Source: Legionellaceae bacterium (GTDB lineage: Bacteria; Pseudomonadota; Gammaproteobacteria; Legionellales; Legionellaceae). Taken from it: DNA of 64,000 nucleotides. A model generated the notes under the pieces. It saw only the letters and a program-made list of their open reading frames with translations. It was not told the DNA's origin and ran no database searches. The position numbers and the translations under genes were made by a program. Shown here piece after piece: positions 1 to 8,235 of the stretch (its first letter is position 1; the number at the start of each line of letters is the position of its first letter). The stretch is taken from the NCBI GenBank assembly GCA_029210085.1, contig JARGPP010000013.1:164719-228718 (forward strand). Direction: 5' to 3'.

Positions 1-1048
1 CCACATCAATTTTCTGAAAACGTCTTGCAAGCGCACGGTCTTTCTCAAAAATACCTCGGTACTCTTGATAGGTCGTTGAGCCCATACATTTCAGTTCACC
101 ATTAGCAAGCAATGGTTTAATTAAATTAGAAGCATCCATAACGCCACCAGAGGCAGCACCTGCGCCAATAATTGTATGAATTTCATCAATAAACAAAATG
201 CCACCATCTTGCTCACTCAGTTGCTTTAATACCGATTTCAAACGCTTTTCAAAATCACCCCGGTATTTTGTACCAGCAAGTAATGCGCCCAAGTCCAATG
301 CATAAACGACACAGTGTTGAATTGCTTCTGGCACTTCTCGATCAACAATTCGTCGCGCAAGTCCTTCTGCAATGGCTGTTTTGCCTACACCTGCTTCACC
401 GACTAATAAAGGATTATTTTTACGGCGACGACAAAGCACCTGTATACTACGCTGCAGTTCTTCATGTCGTCCAATCAATGGGTCAATTTTACCCGCTTTA
501 GCACGTTTGTTCAGATTCAGACAATAGCTTTCTAAAGGGGACTCTTGAGCTTCTCCACCCATCATTTCTTCATCAAACGCAGGGTTCATATTATCATGAA
601 AATGTTGGCGCTGTTGTTTTGAAATACCATGCGAAATATAGTTAATCACATCCAAACGCGTAATATTTTCTCGTCTTAAAAAGTACACTGCCTGACTTTC
701 TTGCTCACTAAAAATAGCGGCTAAAACATTAGCACCGCTAACTTCTGTTTTGCCAGCAGATTGCACATGAAAAACTGCACGTTGTAACACCCGTTGAAAG
801 CCAAGCGTTGGTTGCGTTTCACGCTCTAGTTCACCTTCAGGAATTTTAGGCGTTGTTTCGTCAATAAACTCAACCAAATCACGTCTTAAGATTTCAATGT
901 CCGTATCGCATGCTTGCAACACATTACCTGCAGCTGGATTGTCTAGCAGTGAAAGAAGCAGATGTTCAACAGTCATAAATTCATGACGCTTTTCTCGTGC
1001 CTCTTTAAAGGCAAGATTTAACGTGAACTCAAGCTCTTTATTTAGCAT
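1..1048 (-). CDS. clpA: ATP-dependent Clp protease ATP-binding subunit ClpA (partial, C-terminus outside window)
   Basis: AAA+ unfoldase that feeds substrates to the ClpP peptidase in the cytoplasm. About 349 codons are present, read leftward from an ATG at 1046-1048 with an AGGAGC ribosome site just upstream; the gene leaves the window before any stop. Visible parts are the N-domain (starts [18 protein letters not shown], with [10 protein letters not shown]), the linker, and the first AAA+ module with Walker [14 protein letters not shown], the [13 protein letters not shown] loop, Walker [10 protein letters not shown] and the IGAGAASGG segment, ending near [12 protein letters not shown]. The length fits the first half of the roughly 750-residue family. 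It lies 31 bases after clpS on the same strand, the usual clpS-clpA order, so the two are very likely cotranscribed. Confidence 0.97.
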   Translation of the reverse strand, partial: MLNKELEFTLNLAFKEAREKRHEFMTVEHLLLSLLDNPAAGNVLQACDTDIEILRRDLVEFIDETTPKIPEGELERETQPTLGFQRVLQRAVFHVQSAGKTEVSGANVLAAIFSEQESQAVYFLRRENITRLDVINYISHGISKQQRQHFHDNMNPAFDEEMMGGEAQESPLESYCLNLNKRAKAGKIDPLIGRHEELQRSIQVLCRRRKNNPLLVGEAGVGKTAIAEGLARRIVDREVPEAIQHCVVYALDLGALLAGTKYRGDFEKRLKSVLKQLSEQDGGILFIDEIHTIIGAGAASGGVMDASNLIKPLLANGELKCMGSTTYQEYRGIFEKDRALARRFQKIDV

Positions 1049-1079
1049 AATCGTTGCTCCTATCTGACTTAGACCAGGC

Positions 1080-1409
1080 TCAAACAACCTCCATCATACA
1101 CAGCAATGGATACTCATTTTCCCTGGCATGCTCATTCACCAACCCCACAATGGTTTCGGCTACATCATGAGTAAAAATACCGCAAACAGCTCGTCCTTCA
1201 ACATGTACTTGCATCATTAACCGTGTTGCTACATCTTCTGTTACATGAAAAAAAAGTTGTATAACTTCAACCACAAATGCCATTGGTGTATAGTCATCAT
1301 TATACAAAAGCACCTGGTACTGCTTCGGCATTTGTACTGCCAGCTCAAGTAATGCCTCAGTAACTAATTCGCCCTCTGTTTCTGTTGGCATCTGTCTTGG
1401 CATAAACAA
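1080..1409 (-). CDS. clpS: ATP-dependent Clp protease adaptor ClpS
   Basis: Small cytoplasmic adaptor that delivers N-degron substrates to ClpA(P). The 109 residues match the normal family size. Diagnostic segments are the [16 protein letters not shown] stretch, which carries the Asn-Asp pair that binds the N-degron amino group, then [15 protein letters not shown] and the C-terminal [15 protein letters not shown]; all are classical ClpS. The N-terminal 25 residues are the flexible extension that enters the ClpA pore. The gene sits directly before clpA. A short purine-poor leader separates it from the icd terminator. Confidence 0.97.
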   Translation of the reverse strand: MFMPRQMPTETEGELVTEALLELAVQMPKQYQVLLYNDDYTPMAFVVEVIQLFFHVTEDVATRLMMQVHVEGRAVCGIFTHDVAETIVGLVNEHARENEYPLLCMMEVV

Positions 1410-1510
1410 AATCCCCTTATCTTTTTTATAGTCTTTGAAAACAGATTTAGCCAGTAAATCAATGAGAGAATTTTTGATTAAGTCTGTAAAAAAAAAGAAA
1501 AAAGAAAAAA

Positions 1511-1533
1511 AAAGCCAAGAAAATCTTGGCTTT
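1511..1533 (-). terminator. Rho-independent terminator of icd
   Basis: A perfect 10-bp stem (AAAGCCAAGA / TCTTGGCTTT) with a 3-base loop lies 34 bases beyond the icd stop codon. Read on the minus strand, it is followed by a long U-tract (the plus strand has an A-rich run at about 1490-1513). T residues also follow on the plus strand, so it could work in both directions, but only icd converges on it from the right. Confidence 0.85.
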
Positions 1534-1566
1534 TTAAACTTTCAAGAACAAGTCAACACAACATGA

Positions 1567-2823
1567 TTACTTCATATGCTGAACCATGGCTGCTGCAAAT
1601 TCAGAACATTTTAACTGTTTTGCATCAGACATTAAACGCTCCAAATCATAAGTCACTGTTTTCGCAGTAATTGCAGCTTCCATACCTTTGATAATCAAAT
1701 CGGCGGCCTCATGCCATCCTAAATGACGCAGCATCATTTCTGCTGACAAAATAAGCGAACCAGGATTGACTTTATCTTGCCCTGCATATTTTGGCGCTGT
1801 ACCGTGTGTTGCTTCAAATACAGCAACGTTATCACTTAAGTTTGCACCCGGCGCAATTCCAATGCCGCCAACCTGAGCTGCAAGCGCATCCGAAATATAA
1901 TCACCATTTAAGTTAAGTGTTGCAATCACATCATAATCTTCAGGACGCAATAAAATTTGCTGTAAAAATGCATCTGCAATCACATCTTTAATAATAATAT
2001 TACGATTGGTTTTAGGATTTTTTAAAATCATCCAAGGGCCACCTTCATGAAGCTCCGCACCAAACTGCTCTTTTGCAACTTGATAGCCCCAATCTTTAAA
2101 GGCTCCTTCTGTGAACTTCATGATATTGCCTTTATGCACAAGCGTTACAGAGTCACGATCTTGATCAATGGCATACTGAATAGCGGCTTTTACCAAACGT
2201 GTTGTACCGGCTTGTGACACAGGTTTAACCCCAATACCACAGTTTTCAGGAAAACGAATTTTTTGAACATTCATTGTGTTTTTCAAAAAATCAATCACTT
2301 GGTTTGCTTCAGATGTACCTGCTTGCCACTCAATACCTGCATAAATATCTTCTGAATTTTCACGAAAAATAACCATATTGGTTTTCCATGGCTCTTTTAA
2401 TGGGCTGGGAGTCCCATCAAAATAACGAACAGGTCTTAAACACGTATATAAATCTAACTTTTGACGAATCGCAACATTCAACGAACGAATACCACCCCCA
2501 ACAGGTGTGGTTAAAGGTCCTTTAATAGAAACCACAAATTCTTGAATGGCTTTTAATGTTTCTTCAGGTAACCAATCATCTGAACCATAATGCTTGGTTG
2601 CTTTCTCGCCTGCATAAATTTCCATCCACTCAATACGTTTGCTATTGCCATACGCTTTTTCAACGGCTGCATCAACCACAGTACGCATAGCAGGCGTTAC
2701 ATCAACACCAATGCCATCACCTTCAATGAAAGGGATAATAGGCTGATTAGGCACATTCAAAGACCAATCCGCATTCACTGTAATAGCCTTGCCTGTTTCA
2801 GGCACTTGAATTTTTTCGTACAT
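1567..2823 (-). CDS. icd: NADP-dependent isocitrate dehydrogenase
   Basis: TCA-cycle enzyme converting isocitrate to 2-oxoglutarate with NADP+. The 418 residues equal the usual bacterial length. Visible motifs are [12 protein letters not shown] near the start, [12 protein letters not shown] with the substrate-binding serine that is the AceK phosphorylation site in E. coli, LRPVRYF, the [14 protein letters not shown] block, the catalytic Lys in [15 protein letters not shown], the metal-binding Asp residues in NLNGDYISD, and HGTAPKYAG of the NADP-binding loop. The gene is monocistronic, with a terminator just downstream. No aceK is visible nearby. Confidence 0.98.
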   Translation of the reverse strand: MYEKIQVPETGKAITVNADWSLNVPNQPIIPFIEGDGIGVDVTPAMRTVVDAAVEKAYGNSKRIEWMEIYAGEKATKHYGSDDWLPEETLKAIQEFVVSIKGPLTTPVGGGIRSLNVAIRQKLDLYTCLRPVRYFDGTPSPLKEPWKTNMVIFRENSEDIYAGIEWQAGTSEANQVIDFLKNTMNVQKIRFPENCGIGVKPVSQAGTTRLVKAAIQYAIDQDRDSVTLVHKGNIMKFTEGAFKDWGYQVAKEQFGAELHEGGPWMILKNPKTNRNIIIKDVIADAFLQQILLRPEDYDVIATLNLNGDYISDALAAQVGGIGIAPGANLSDNVAVFEATHGTAPKYAGQDKVNPGSLILSAEMMLRHLGWHEAADLIIKGMEAAITAKTVTYDLERLMSDAKQLKCSEFAAAMVQHMK

Positions 2824-2872
2824 GAGTTACTCCGCTTGATGCAATCCAATAAAGGCACCTATCATAGCACTG

Positions 2873-3550
2873 CTATCGAGCCACGTCAGCCACACTCACA
2901 CGAATAACGGCCGAAATAGCATAAGGCACCCCCCAAACAGCAATCACTGCAACAGCCAATAAAAGCGCCAAGTGTCCGCTTACTGATAATCCTTGCATCG
3001 TACTTGTCAGTACGCCCCCCCCAAAAATCATCACAGGCAACGTCAATGGCAATACAATAAGTGCCGTAAAAAGCCCTTGTTTTTTTAGACTCAAACCAAA
3101 CGCGCCTGAAAAAGCACACAGCATATAGAGTGTTGGTGTGCCACACACAAGGCTTAGCATCAACACCCCCATTTCTAAACGGGTTAAATCAAATAACAAA
3201 GCGATTAAAAAACAAAGTAATAAAAACGAAATGATATGACTCAACCAATGAATTAAAAGCTTTATTCGAATACGCGTATGCATAGGCATAGAAGACAGCA
3301 ACCACTGCTCTAAAACACCGCTCTCATTTTCTTCTTGAAATACACTATCTGCTGAAAGAAACAAAGCAAACAAAGCCGCAATCCACACCAATCCTGGTAA
3401 AATTTTTTTAAGCAAACTTGGATTAGCTTCAAAACTAAGTGGAAAAAGCAGTAACACCATTAAAAAAAACAAACTTGCATTCACAACACTACGCAGTGCA
3501 CGCCCTTGTAATATAACTTCTCGTCCAATAATTTGCTTTAATATACTCAT
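2873..3550 (-). CDS. ccmB: Heme exporter protein CcmB
   Basis: Membrane subunit of the CcmABCD complex used in System I cytochrome c maturation. The 225 residues contain about six hydrophobic segments and the typical early part with REVILQGRALRS, FPLSFEANP and SVFQEENESGVLEQWLLSSMP, a hallmark of CcmB. Its start overlaps the ccmA stop by 4 bases, so the two are translationally coupled. The next gene on this strand is icd, so ccmC-ccmH are not attached here and must be encoded elsewhere if the pathway is complete. Confidence 0.93.
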   Translation of the reverse strand: MSILKQIIGREVILQGRALRSVVNASLFFLMVLLLFPLSFEANPSLLKKILPGLVWIAALFALFLSADSVFQEENESGVLEQWLLSSMPMHTRIRIKLLIHWLSHIISFLLLCFLIALLFDLTRLEMGVLMLSLVCGTPTLYMLCAFSGAFGLSLKKQGLFTALIVLPLTLPVMIFGGGVLTSTMQGLSVSGHLALLLAVAVIAVWGVPYAISAVIRVSVADVAR

Positions 3551-4116
3551 AACACCAACACCTCAAGCACTCCTGCATCCACCTTAAAAGGTAAGTTTTG
3601 ATGAGAAGTTAGCACAATACTTCCTGCTTGCTTTAAATGCATTTGAATCAAATCACTAAACACTTGCATGCCTGCTTCATCCAGCCCCACTAAAGGCTCA
3701 TCCAAAAGCCATAATTTTGCCTCGGCCATCAATAATCTTAACAACCCCACACGACGTTTTTGACCCGAAGAAAGTAAAGCGCAAGGCATATCACGCACAT
3801 CTTGTAATATCATACAGTCAAGCATGTTATTTAATACCCCATCATCCAGCACGCACAAATCAAAGCGGAGATGCTCATAGGGTGTTAAGCGCGTATTGAC
3901 ACCATTCTGATGGCCTACGTAACACAACTTCTCCTGACAGGAAATATTCCCTGAAACTGGATGTAACAAACCGGCCAATAATTTAAGCAATGTTGTTTTT
4001 CCTGATCCATTTTTACCCTTAACATGCAATATAGTGCCTTTAGAGACCGAAAAACATACATTTTGCAATAAAAATTTATCCGAATAATCAAATATAAGAT
4101 CTGTTACATGTAACAT
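3547..4116 (-). CDS. ccmA: Cytochrome c biogenesis ATP-binding protein CcmA
   Basis: Cytoplasmic ATPase that powers release of holo-CcmE by the CcmABCD complex. At 189 residues it is slightly shorter than the usual 200-215. Walker A is GKNGSGKTTLLK (about residues 34-45), the ABC signature is LLSSGQKRRVGL, Walker B is LWLLDEPLVGLD, and the switch His is in VLTSHQN. YVGHQNGVN resembles the CcmA-typical Y.GH..G.K segment. First gene of a two-gene unit with ccmB. It diverges from hipBA across a 65-base gap. Confidence 0.93.
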   Translation of the reverse strand: MLHVTDLIFDYSDKFLLQNVCFSVSKGTILHVKGKNGSGKTTLLKLLAGLLHPVSGNISCQEKLCYVGHQNGVNTRLTPYEHLRFDLCVLDDGVLNNMLDCMILQDVRDMPCALLSSGQKRRVGLLRLLMAEAKLWLLDEPLVGLDEAGMQVFSDLIQMHLKQAGSIVLTSHQNLPFKVDAGVLEVLVL

Positions 4117-4181
4117 CTAGCTTTCACTTAATATAACCGTTATGGTTAAGCATACCAGTTAATGAGAAAGAGCTCATAATT

Positions 4182-4433
4182 ATGTTTATTTGCTCACCCA
4201 AAGAGCTAGCACTGCTTATTGCAAATCGTAGAAAAAATTTAAAACTCAGCCAAGCTGCCGTGGGTAAATTGGTTGGACTAAAACAACAAACCATTTCAGA
4301 GTTTGAAAAACGCCCTGAGGGTACCAAGCTTGACACTCTTTTTAGAATCTTATCTGCGGTTAAGTTAGACGCAACCGTACTGACAAAAGACGAACAAACT
4401 CCAAAAGAATCACAATGGAATGAAGAATGGTAA
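4182..4433 (+). CDS. hipB: HipB-like antitoxin (XRE-type helix-turn-helix)
   Basis: DNA-binding antitoxin that should hold and neutralise the HipA kinase and repress its own operon. The 83 residues carry a canonical Cro/CI HTH (IANRRKNLKLSQAAVGKLVGLKQQTISEFEKRPEGTKLD split over residues 10-48), in which Q-A-A-V-G-K-L and Q-Q-T-I-S-E-F are the two helices. The C-terminal tail is short. The stop overlaps the hipA ATG by 7 bases. No clear operator palindrome was found in the 65 bases upstream. Confidence 0.9.
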   Translation: MFICSPKELALLIANRRKNLKLSQAAVGKLVGLKQQTISEFEKRPEGTKLDTLFRILSAVKLDATVLTKDEQTPKESQWNEEW

Positions 4434-5770
4434 CTCAAAAAAAAACACGCCAAAGTCTCAATATTCTAATGAATGGCCGACACATTGGATCTCTCAAAAA
4501 AACAGCAGACAATAAACTACACTTTGCCTATGCCGTAAGCTGGCTAGAAACACCTGGTGCACGGCCAATATCGCTTTCTCTCCCTTTACTCAATAACCCC
4601 TTTAAAACAAGCAACGTGCATTCATTTTTTAGCAATTTACTGCCTGATAATCCTAAAATAAAATCGCGTATTCAAACGAAATTTAAGACAAAAAGCAATC
4701 ATACCTTTGACTTACTCACAGCCATCGGAAAAGAATGTACTGGTGCACTACAAATCATTCCAAATCGCATCCCAGTTTTTAAAAAACATATACGATTTGA
4801 AGCCCTAGATGATGTATCCATTGCGACACGTTTGCGCGATATACAAAACTACCCATTGGGTATGGCTCCCAGTCTTGACACGTTTAGGCTTACTCTCTCA
4901 GGATCGCAAGAAAAAGCAGCTTTTTTATATCACAACGATACCTGGGCAAGACCCCGTGATAAAACACCAACCAGTCATATTTTAAAGCTGACACAAGCCA
5001 TACCTAATCAACTCGAAAACGAATGGCTTTGCTTAAAAATTACGGAAGCTTTTGGCTTACCTGTTGCCAAATCTCACTTACTCCATTTTGAAGACATTCA
5101 AACACTTGCGATTAAACGCTTTGACCGAAAATATGCAACCGATAAAAGCTGGTTCATGCGCCTGCCCCAAGAAGATATTTGTCAGGCTCTTGGAATACCA
5201 TCCTCTTTAAAATATACCCAAGATGGAGGTCCAGGCATTAAAAACATCATGCGATTTTTACTCGGCTCTTCAAACCCCATTCATGACAGAGATGTTTTTT
5301 ATTGCAGTCAAATTTTATTTTGGTTACTTGCAGCAACCGATGGCCATGCAAAAAACTTCAGTGTTTTTATTCAGCCTGAAGGGAAATATCACCTTACCCC
5401 ACTGTACGATATTTCATCTAGCTACCCATTGATGGCCAAAAAACTTATGTCTGTTGAAGACATCAAAATGGCAATGCCACTCCATAGCAAGCCAACAGAA
5501 GCTCTCTGGCATCAACTGGAACGTCGGCACTTTTTAGAAACAGCAAAAAGCATTCATTATTCTGTTGAACGTGCTGAAGCCATTCTTGACGATATGCTCG
5601 CACGTGTTGACTCAGTCATAGAGCAAGTGTCTATCAACCTCCCCCTCAACTTTCCTAAAGGCATATCAGAGCCCATTTTTGATGGCATGCAATTTGTCAA
5701 AAATAAACTGCAAACGTCTAAGAAACCATTCGCAACAGCACCCGAAGTAAATGCCGCTCATTCGAGGTAA
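4427..5770 (+). CDS. hipA: HipA-like serine/threonine kinase toxin
   Basis: Type II toxin kinase; in E. coli HipA phosphorylates glutamyl-tRNA synthetase and induces persistence. The 447 residues show the N-terminal couple domain (MNGRHIGSLKKT, then SLSLPLL and FFSNLLPDN, residues 15-80), the HipA core with SGSQEKAAF, the lysine in THILKL, the adenine-side FEDIQTLAIKRFDR segment, the catalytic loop ATDGHAKNFSVF and the metal-binding LYDISS, so the kinase appears intact. The last 53 bases run into the oppositely oriented ygfX-like gene, an unusual tail-to-tail overlap that suggests the module arrived by transfer or that the end has drifted. Confidence 0.93.
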   Translation: MVTQKKTRQSLNILMNGRHIGSLKKTADNKLHFAYAVSWLETPGARPISLSLPLLNNPFKTSNVHSFFSNLLPDNPKIKSRIQTKFKTKSNHTFDLLTAIGKECTGALQIIPNRIPVFKKHIRFEALDDVSIATRLRDIQNYPLGMAPSLDTFRLTLSGSQEKAAFLYHNDTWARPRDKTPTSHILKLTQAIPNQLENEWLCLKITEAFGLPVAKSHLLHFEDIQTLAIKRFDRKYATDKSWFMRLPQEDICQALGIPSSLKYTQDGGPGIKNIMRFLLGSSNPIHDRDVFYCSQILFWLLAATDGHAKNFSVFIQPEGKYHLTPLYDISSSYPLMAKKLMSVEDIKMAMPLHSKPTEALWHQLERRHFLETAKSIHYSVERAEAILDDMLARVDSVIEQVSINLPLNFPKGISEPIFDGMQFVKNKLQTSKKPFATAPEVNAAHSR

Positions 5771-6164
5771 TTTGATCTTGAAATAACAACACATGCTTTC
5801 GAGAGTGTTGCCCTTGTTCTGCAATATTCTGAAAAACAAGCCACATCAACCAGCCAAAATCAAAGCGAACACGTACTGTTTGATAGATTTCAATTTGATG
5901 CTTTGTATCCGTAATTTGCCACTTCTGCTCTATATATTGTATTTGTACACAAGCAGCACCAGGTGTTTTTAAACGTCCTAAAAAAACAAAATAAACGCCC
6001 AGAGCTAGCATTAAAACAACATCAACCATCCCATAAAAATTAGACTGAAACAACGCAACAGCCAAAAAACAGTACATTAACACTAAAAACTTCTGATAAT
6101 CTTTTGAAGATTTAAGGTTTACCGTAACGTTGGATAAGGGTGACCATGTGCTTGAACGATTCAT
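5718..6164 (-). CDS. YgfX/CptA-like inner membrane protein
   Basis: Small protein with two predicted membrane helices (about residues 24-60: LVLMYCFLAVALF and GMVDVVLMLALGVYFVFL) followed by a cytoplasmic tail with a W-Q-I strand pattern and KHVLLFQDQITSNERHLLRVLLR. This layout and its position directly after sdhE match YgfX, reported in E. coli as the toxin-like partner of YgfY/SdhE. The chosen ATG (6162-6164) gives 148 residues and overlaps the sdhE end by 53 bases; earlier in-frame starts up to 6233 would add 23 residues with no membrane or family support. The 3' end overlaps hipA. Confidence 0.72.
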   Translation of the reverse strand: MNRSSTWSPLSNVTVNLKSSKDYQKFLVLMYCFLAVALFQSNFYGMVDVVLMLALGVYFVFLGRLKTPGAACVQIQYIEQKWQITDTKHQIEIYQTVRVRFDFGWLMWLVFQNIAEQGQHSRKHVLLFQDQITSNERHLLRVLLRMVS

Positions 6165-6375
6165 CTTCAACGGTTTCATATCCCATAAACCAAGCATATA
6201 AATTTGGATCGGGCTCATGCAATAAACGTTCAAATATCATTTGTTCATCACGTGTGAGTGCATTCCAATGATTGCTTAAAAAGCGCGATAAAATTAAATC
6301 TAACTCAAGCATGCCGCGCCTACAACGCCACTTTAGCTTGGCTATCTCATCTGTTGTTATTTGATTCAATGTCAT
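6112..6375 (-). CDS. sdhE: SdhE / FAD assembly factor 2 family (YgfY)
   Basis: Promotes covalent flavinylation of SdhA in succinate dehydrogenase. The 87-residue length and the KLKWRCRRGMLELDLIL segment, containing the RGM.ELD signature that contacts the flavoprotein, identify the family. The helical body (ALTRDEQMIFERLLHEPDPNLYAWFMG) also fits. It is followed by the ygfX-like gene in the normal order. No sdh operon lies in this window. Confidence 0.92.
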   Translation of the reverse strand: MTLNQITTDEIAKLKWRCRRGMLELDLILSRFLSNHWNALTRDEQMIFERLLHEPDPNLYAWFMGYETVEDESFKHMVTLIQRYGKP

Positions 6376-6453
6376 CTCAACTCATTATCGCCTCAATATA
6401 GAAGAGATCATGATACACTGTCGTACATATTTAAAACAAGCACGTGTTGAAAC

Positions 6454-7176
6454 ATGTTTAAAATTATTTTATTCATCCTTAGTACTTTTTTGTGTGCTTC
6501 AGTCCATGCACACAGCAGCCCAACTGATTGCGTTGTGTTATTGCATGGACTTGCACGCTCACACCATGCGATGTCTGGCATAGAAAGCATGCTCAAGAAA
6601 CAAAATTATTGGGTGGTTAATCAAAGCTACCCAACAACTAAAAAATCTATCAACACACTTGCAAATGAATCTATCCAACCGATGATTAATCAGTGCCTTG
6701 CACACAGCCCGCAACATATATTATTTGTAACGCACTCACTGGGCGGGATTGTGCTAGAAAAATACCTAGAGAATCATTCGCTTCCCCAATTATCACGTAT
6801 TGTCATGCTAAGCCCCCCTCATCATGGAAGCCCACTTGCAGATTTACTACATCATCACAAGATATACCAAAGTATTATGGGGCCTGCAGGGCAAGCATTA
6901 ACAACGGATAATATTCAACTGAATAAACAATCTGCCCATACAAACTATCAAATCGGTATTATTGCAGGGAGCTTTAATTTAATACCCTTTTCAACCCATT
7001 TTTTTCACGGAAAAAATGATGGCAAAGTCGCTGTATCAAGCGCTAAAACAGATAATATGACAGACTTTATTGTACTGCCTGTCAGTCACACCTTTATGAT
7101 GAATAATCATCTCGTGCAACAACATATCTTAGCTTTTTTACAGTCGGGGCAATTTAAATCGTTTTTAAGTGACTGA
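6454..7176 (+). CDS. Secreted alpha/beta-hydrolase (lipase-like)
   Basis: Predicted exported esterase or lipase of 240 residues. It starts with a signal peptide (MFKIILFILSTFLCASVHAH, cleavage likely after AHA/VHA). VVLLHGLARSHHAM is the oxyanion-hole HG element, THSLGG is the nucleophile elbow (Ser about residue 98), and VMLSPPHHGSPLADLL follows, as in PGAP1/lipase-like families. GKNDGKVAVSSAK supplies a likely catalytic Asp region and VLPVSHTFMM the catalytic His. Substrate is unknown. It diverges from sdhE. Confidence 0.85.
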   Translation: MFKIILFILSTFLCASVHAHSSPTDCVVLLHGLARSHHAMSGIESMLKKQNYWVVNQSYPTTKKSINTLANESIQPMINQCLAHSPQHILFVTHSLGGIVLEKYLENHSLPQLSRIVMLSPPHHGSPLADLLHHHKIYQSIMGPAGQALTTDNIQLNKQSAHTNYQIGIIAGSFNLIPFSTHFFHGKNDGKVAVSSAKTDNMTDFIVLPVSHTFMMNNHLVQQHILAFLQSGQFKSFLSD

Positions 7177-7193
7177 CTGTAAAAAAATACTCA

Positions 7194-7376
7194 TCAACAC
7201 CCATCATTCGAATTTAAAAAAGATGATGATATGCTCCCTCTTGGGCCAGCATCACGCTCTTCAGACTTAAATTGATAGACTCTCTTCTTTTCTATGTCAC
7301 GTACTAGGGGCTGTTGAGAAAGTGTTGCGGCATCAAAACGAGCTGGAACATATTGCTCGAATTTTTCTTGAGTCAC
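7194..7376 (-). CDS. Possible small hypothetical protein (60 residues)
   Basis: An open frame beginning with GTG at 7374-7376 encodes 60 mostly polar residues (TQEKFEQYVPARFDAATLSQ at the start). There is no clear ribosome site, signal peptide or membrane segment, and no family was recognised. It faces the lipase-like gene tail-to-tail. It may be real, but could equally be chance open frame. Confidence 0.3.
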   Translation of the reverse strand: MTQEKFEQYVPARFDAATLSQQPLVRDIEKKRVYQFKSEERDAGPRGSISSSFLNSNDGC

Positions 7377-7447
7377 GGTGTTTTTTCATAAACAGGTTAT
7401 TTGATTATTATGCGATAGATGCTTTTTTGGTTAAAAAAAATCAAGTG

Positions 7448-7822
7448 CTAAGTATCAATTATATCTAACTGACATCGCTTTGATAATTTCCAAATGATCA
7501 ATTTTTTGTGCTCTTTAACTTGATAGGTTTTAGAACCAGAGCAGCGTACTTTTCGTTTACCATAAAAATAAACTTGCTCAAAATCCATTCTATAAGCACC
7601 AGGTTTAAATAATCCCCCGCTCTGACAGTCCACTTGCTTAATATGGCCTGGCTTTAGCATATCGCTACTATCACATGCCGCGTCCCCTAGAAAATGAAAG
7701 TGATAAGACATCATGTCTGTCGTTTTATTTGCAATCACATGCTTCATCGGAAAAATACTTTGAGTATACGCTATGCCATTGAGACCCAATCCTAAAATGA
7801 ATAAACCAACTCTAATGCCCAT
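7448..7822 (-). CDS. Small secreted cysteine-containing protein, unknown function
   Basis: A protein of 124 residues from the ATG at 7820-7822; an in-frame TTG 18 bases earlier is less likely. The N-terminus is a signal peptide (MGIRVGLFILGLGLNGIAYT), so it should be periplasmic or secreted. The mature part has four cysteines (in AACDSS, VDCQSGG, VRCSGS and RCQLDI), possibly two disulfides, and a beta-rich look. No family recognised. The start overlaps the upstream SecD-P1-head-like gene by 11 bases, so it probably belongs to the same transcript as etfBA-ald. Confidence 0.68.
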   Translation of the reverse strand: MGIRVGLFILGLGLNGIAYTQSIFPMKHVIANKTTDMMSYHFHFLGDAACDSSDMLKPGHIKQVDCQSGGLFKPGAYRMDFEQVYFYGKRKVRCSGSKTYQVKEHKKLIIWKLSKRCQLDIIDT

Positions 7823-8222
7823 GTTTAAAATTTTCCTCAAAACGTGTTGCTTGTGCTTTTGTTAATCCTGAAATCATGAACCTTTCCTTCAATGCACTGG
7901 CAATAAAAGAAGAAGATACAAGCTCATCGTTTACAATTATATTCAATTTTTTATTCAAATTATTACCAGTTAACTGTTCAAATTGCTTTGCTGCTGCTGG
8001 CGTCAACTCAAGATCTATATTATAAAATTCTGAGCCTTCTCCAGCGGGCACTGCCACTGCAGACTTAATCGAGTGATGATTAAAAGTGAGCTCTTTCTCT
8101 ATCACTTGGAATGACACCGTATTAGCCGATGTTTCTGGTTCTTCAGTTGTGGTGCCTTCTGAAGCCATCACAACTGAAGACACAAACATTCCAAGCGCTA
8201 ATCTTTTCAAAAAAATATTCAT
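7812..8222 (-). CDS. Exported protein with a SecD P1-head-like domain
   Basis: 136 residues from the ATG at 8220-8222, which has an AGGGGTT ribosome site; a longer frame to 8279 would add 19 residues before the signal peptide. The N-terminus (MNIFLKRLALGMFVSSVVMA) is a signal peptide. The mature part contains DLELTPAAAKQFEQLTGNN, KKLNIIVNDELVSSSFI and MISGLTKAQATRF. These match in order the periplasmic P1 head of SecD (compare VSIQLGGGGESFFTKTTREN, IGKRMAIVF and FQITGL in the SecD of this window). It has no transmembrane domains beyond the signal. It follows ald by 13 bases. Function unknown; the domain match is by eye. Confidence 0.65.
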   Translation of the reverse strand: MNIFLKRLALGMFVSSVVMASEGTTTEEPETSANTVSFQVIEKELTFNHHSIKSAVAVPAGEGSEFYNIDLELTPAAAKQFEQLTGNNLNKKLNIIVNDELVSSSFIASALKERFMISGLTKAQATRFEENFKHGH

Positions 8223-8235
8223 TTTAACCCCTAAT

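Noticed and set aside
2590..2907. Plus-strand open frame inside icd and its leader
   Set aside because: It lies opposite the conserved icd coding sequence and has no family features or ribosome site.
4124..4453. Minus-strand open frame over hipB
   Set aside because: It is the mirror of the hipB HTH gene and is Ser/Phe-rich without any domain.
7140..7182. Possible terminator after the lipase-like gene (ACAGTC...GACTGT then A-run)
   Set aside because: Six-base stem with a long loop and an A-run rather than a T-run on the coding strand.
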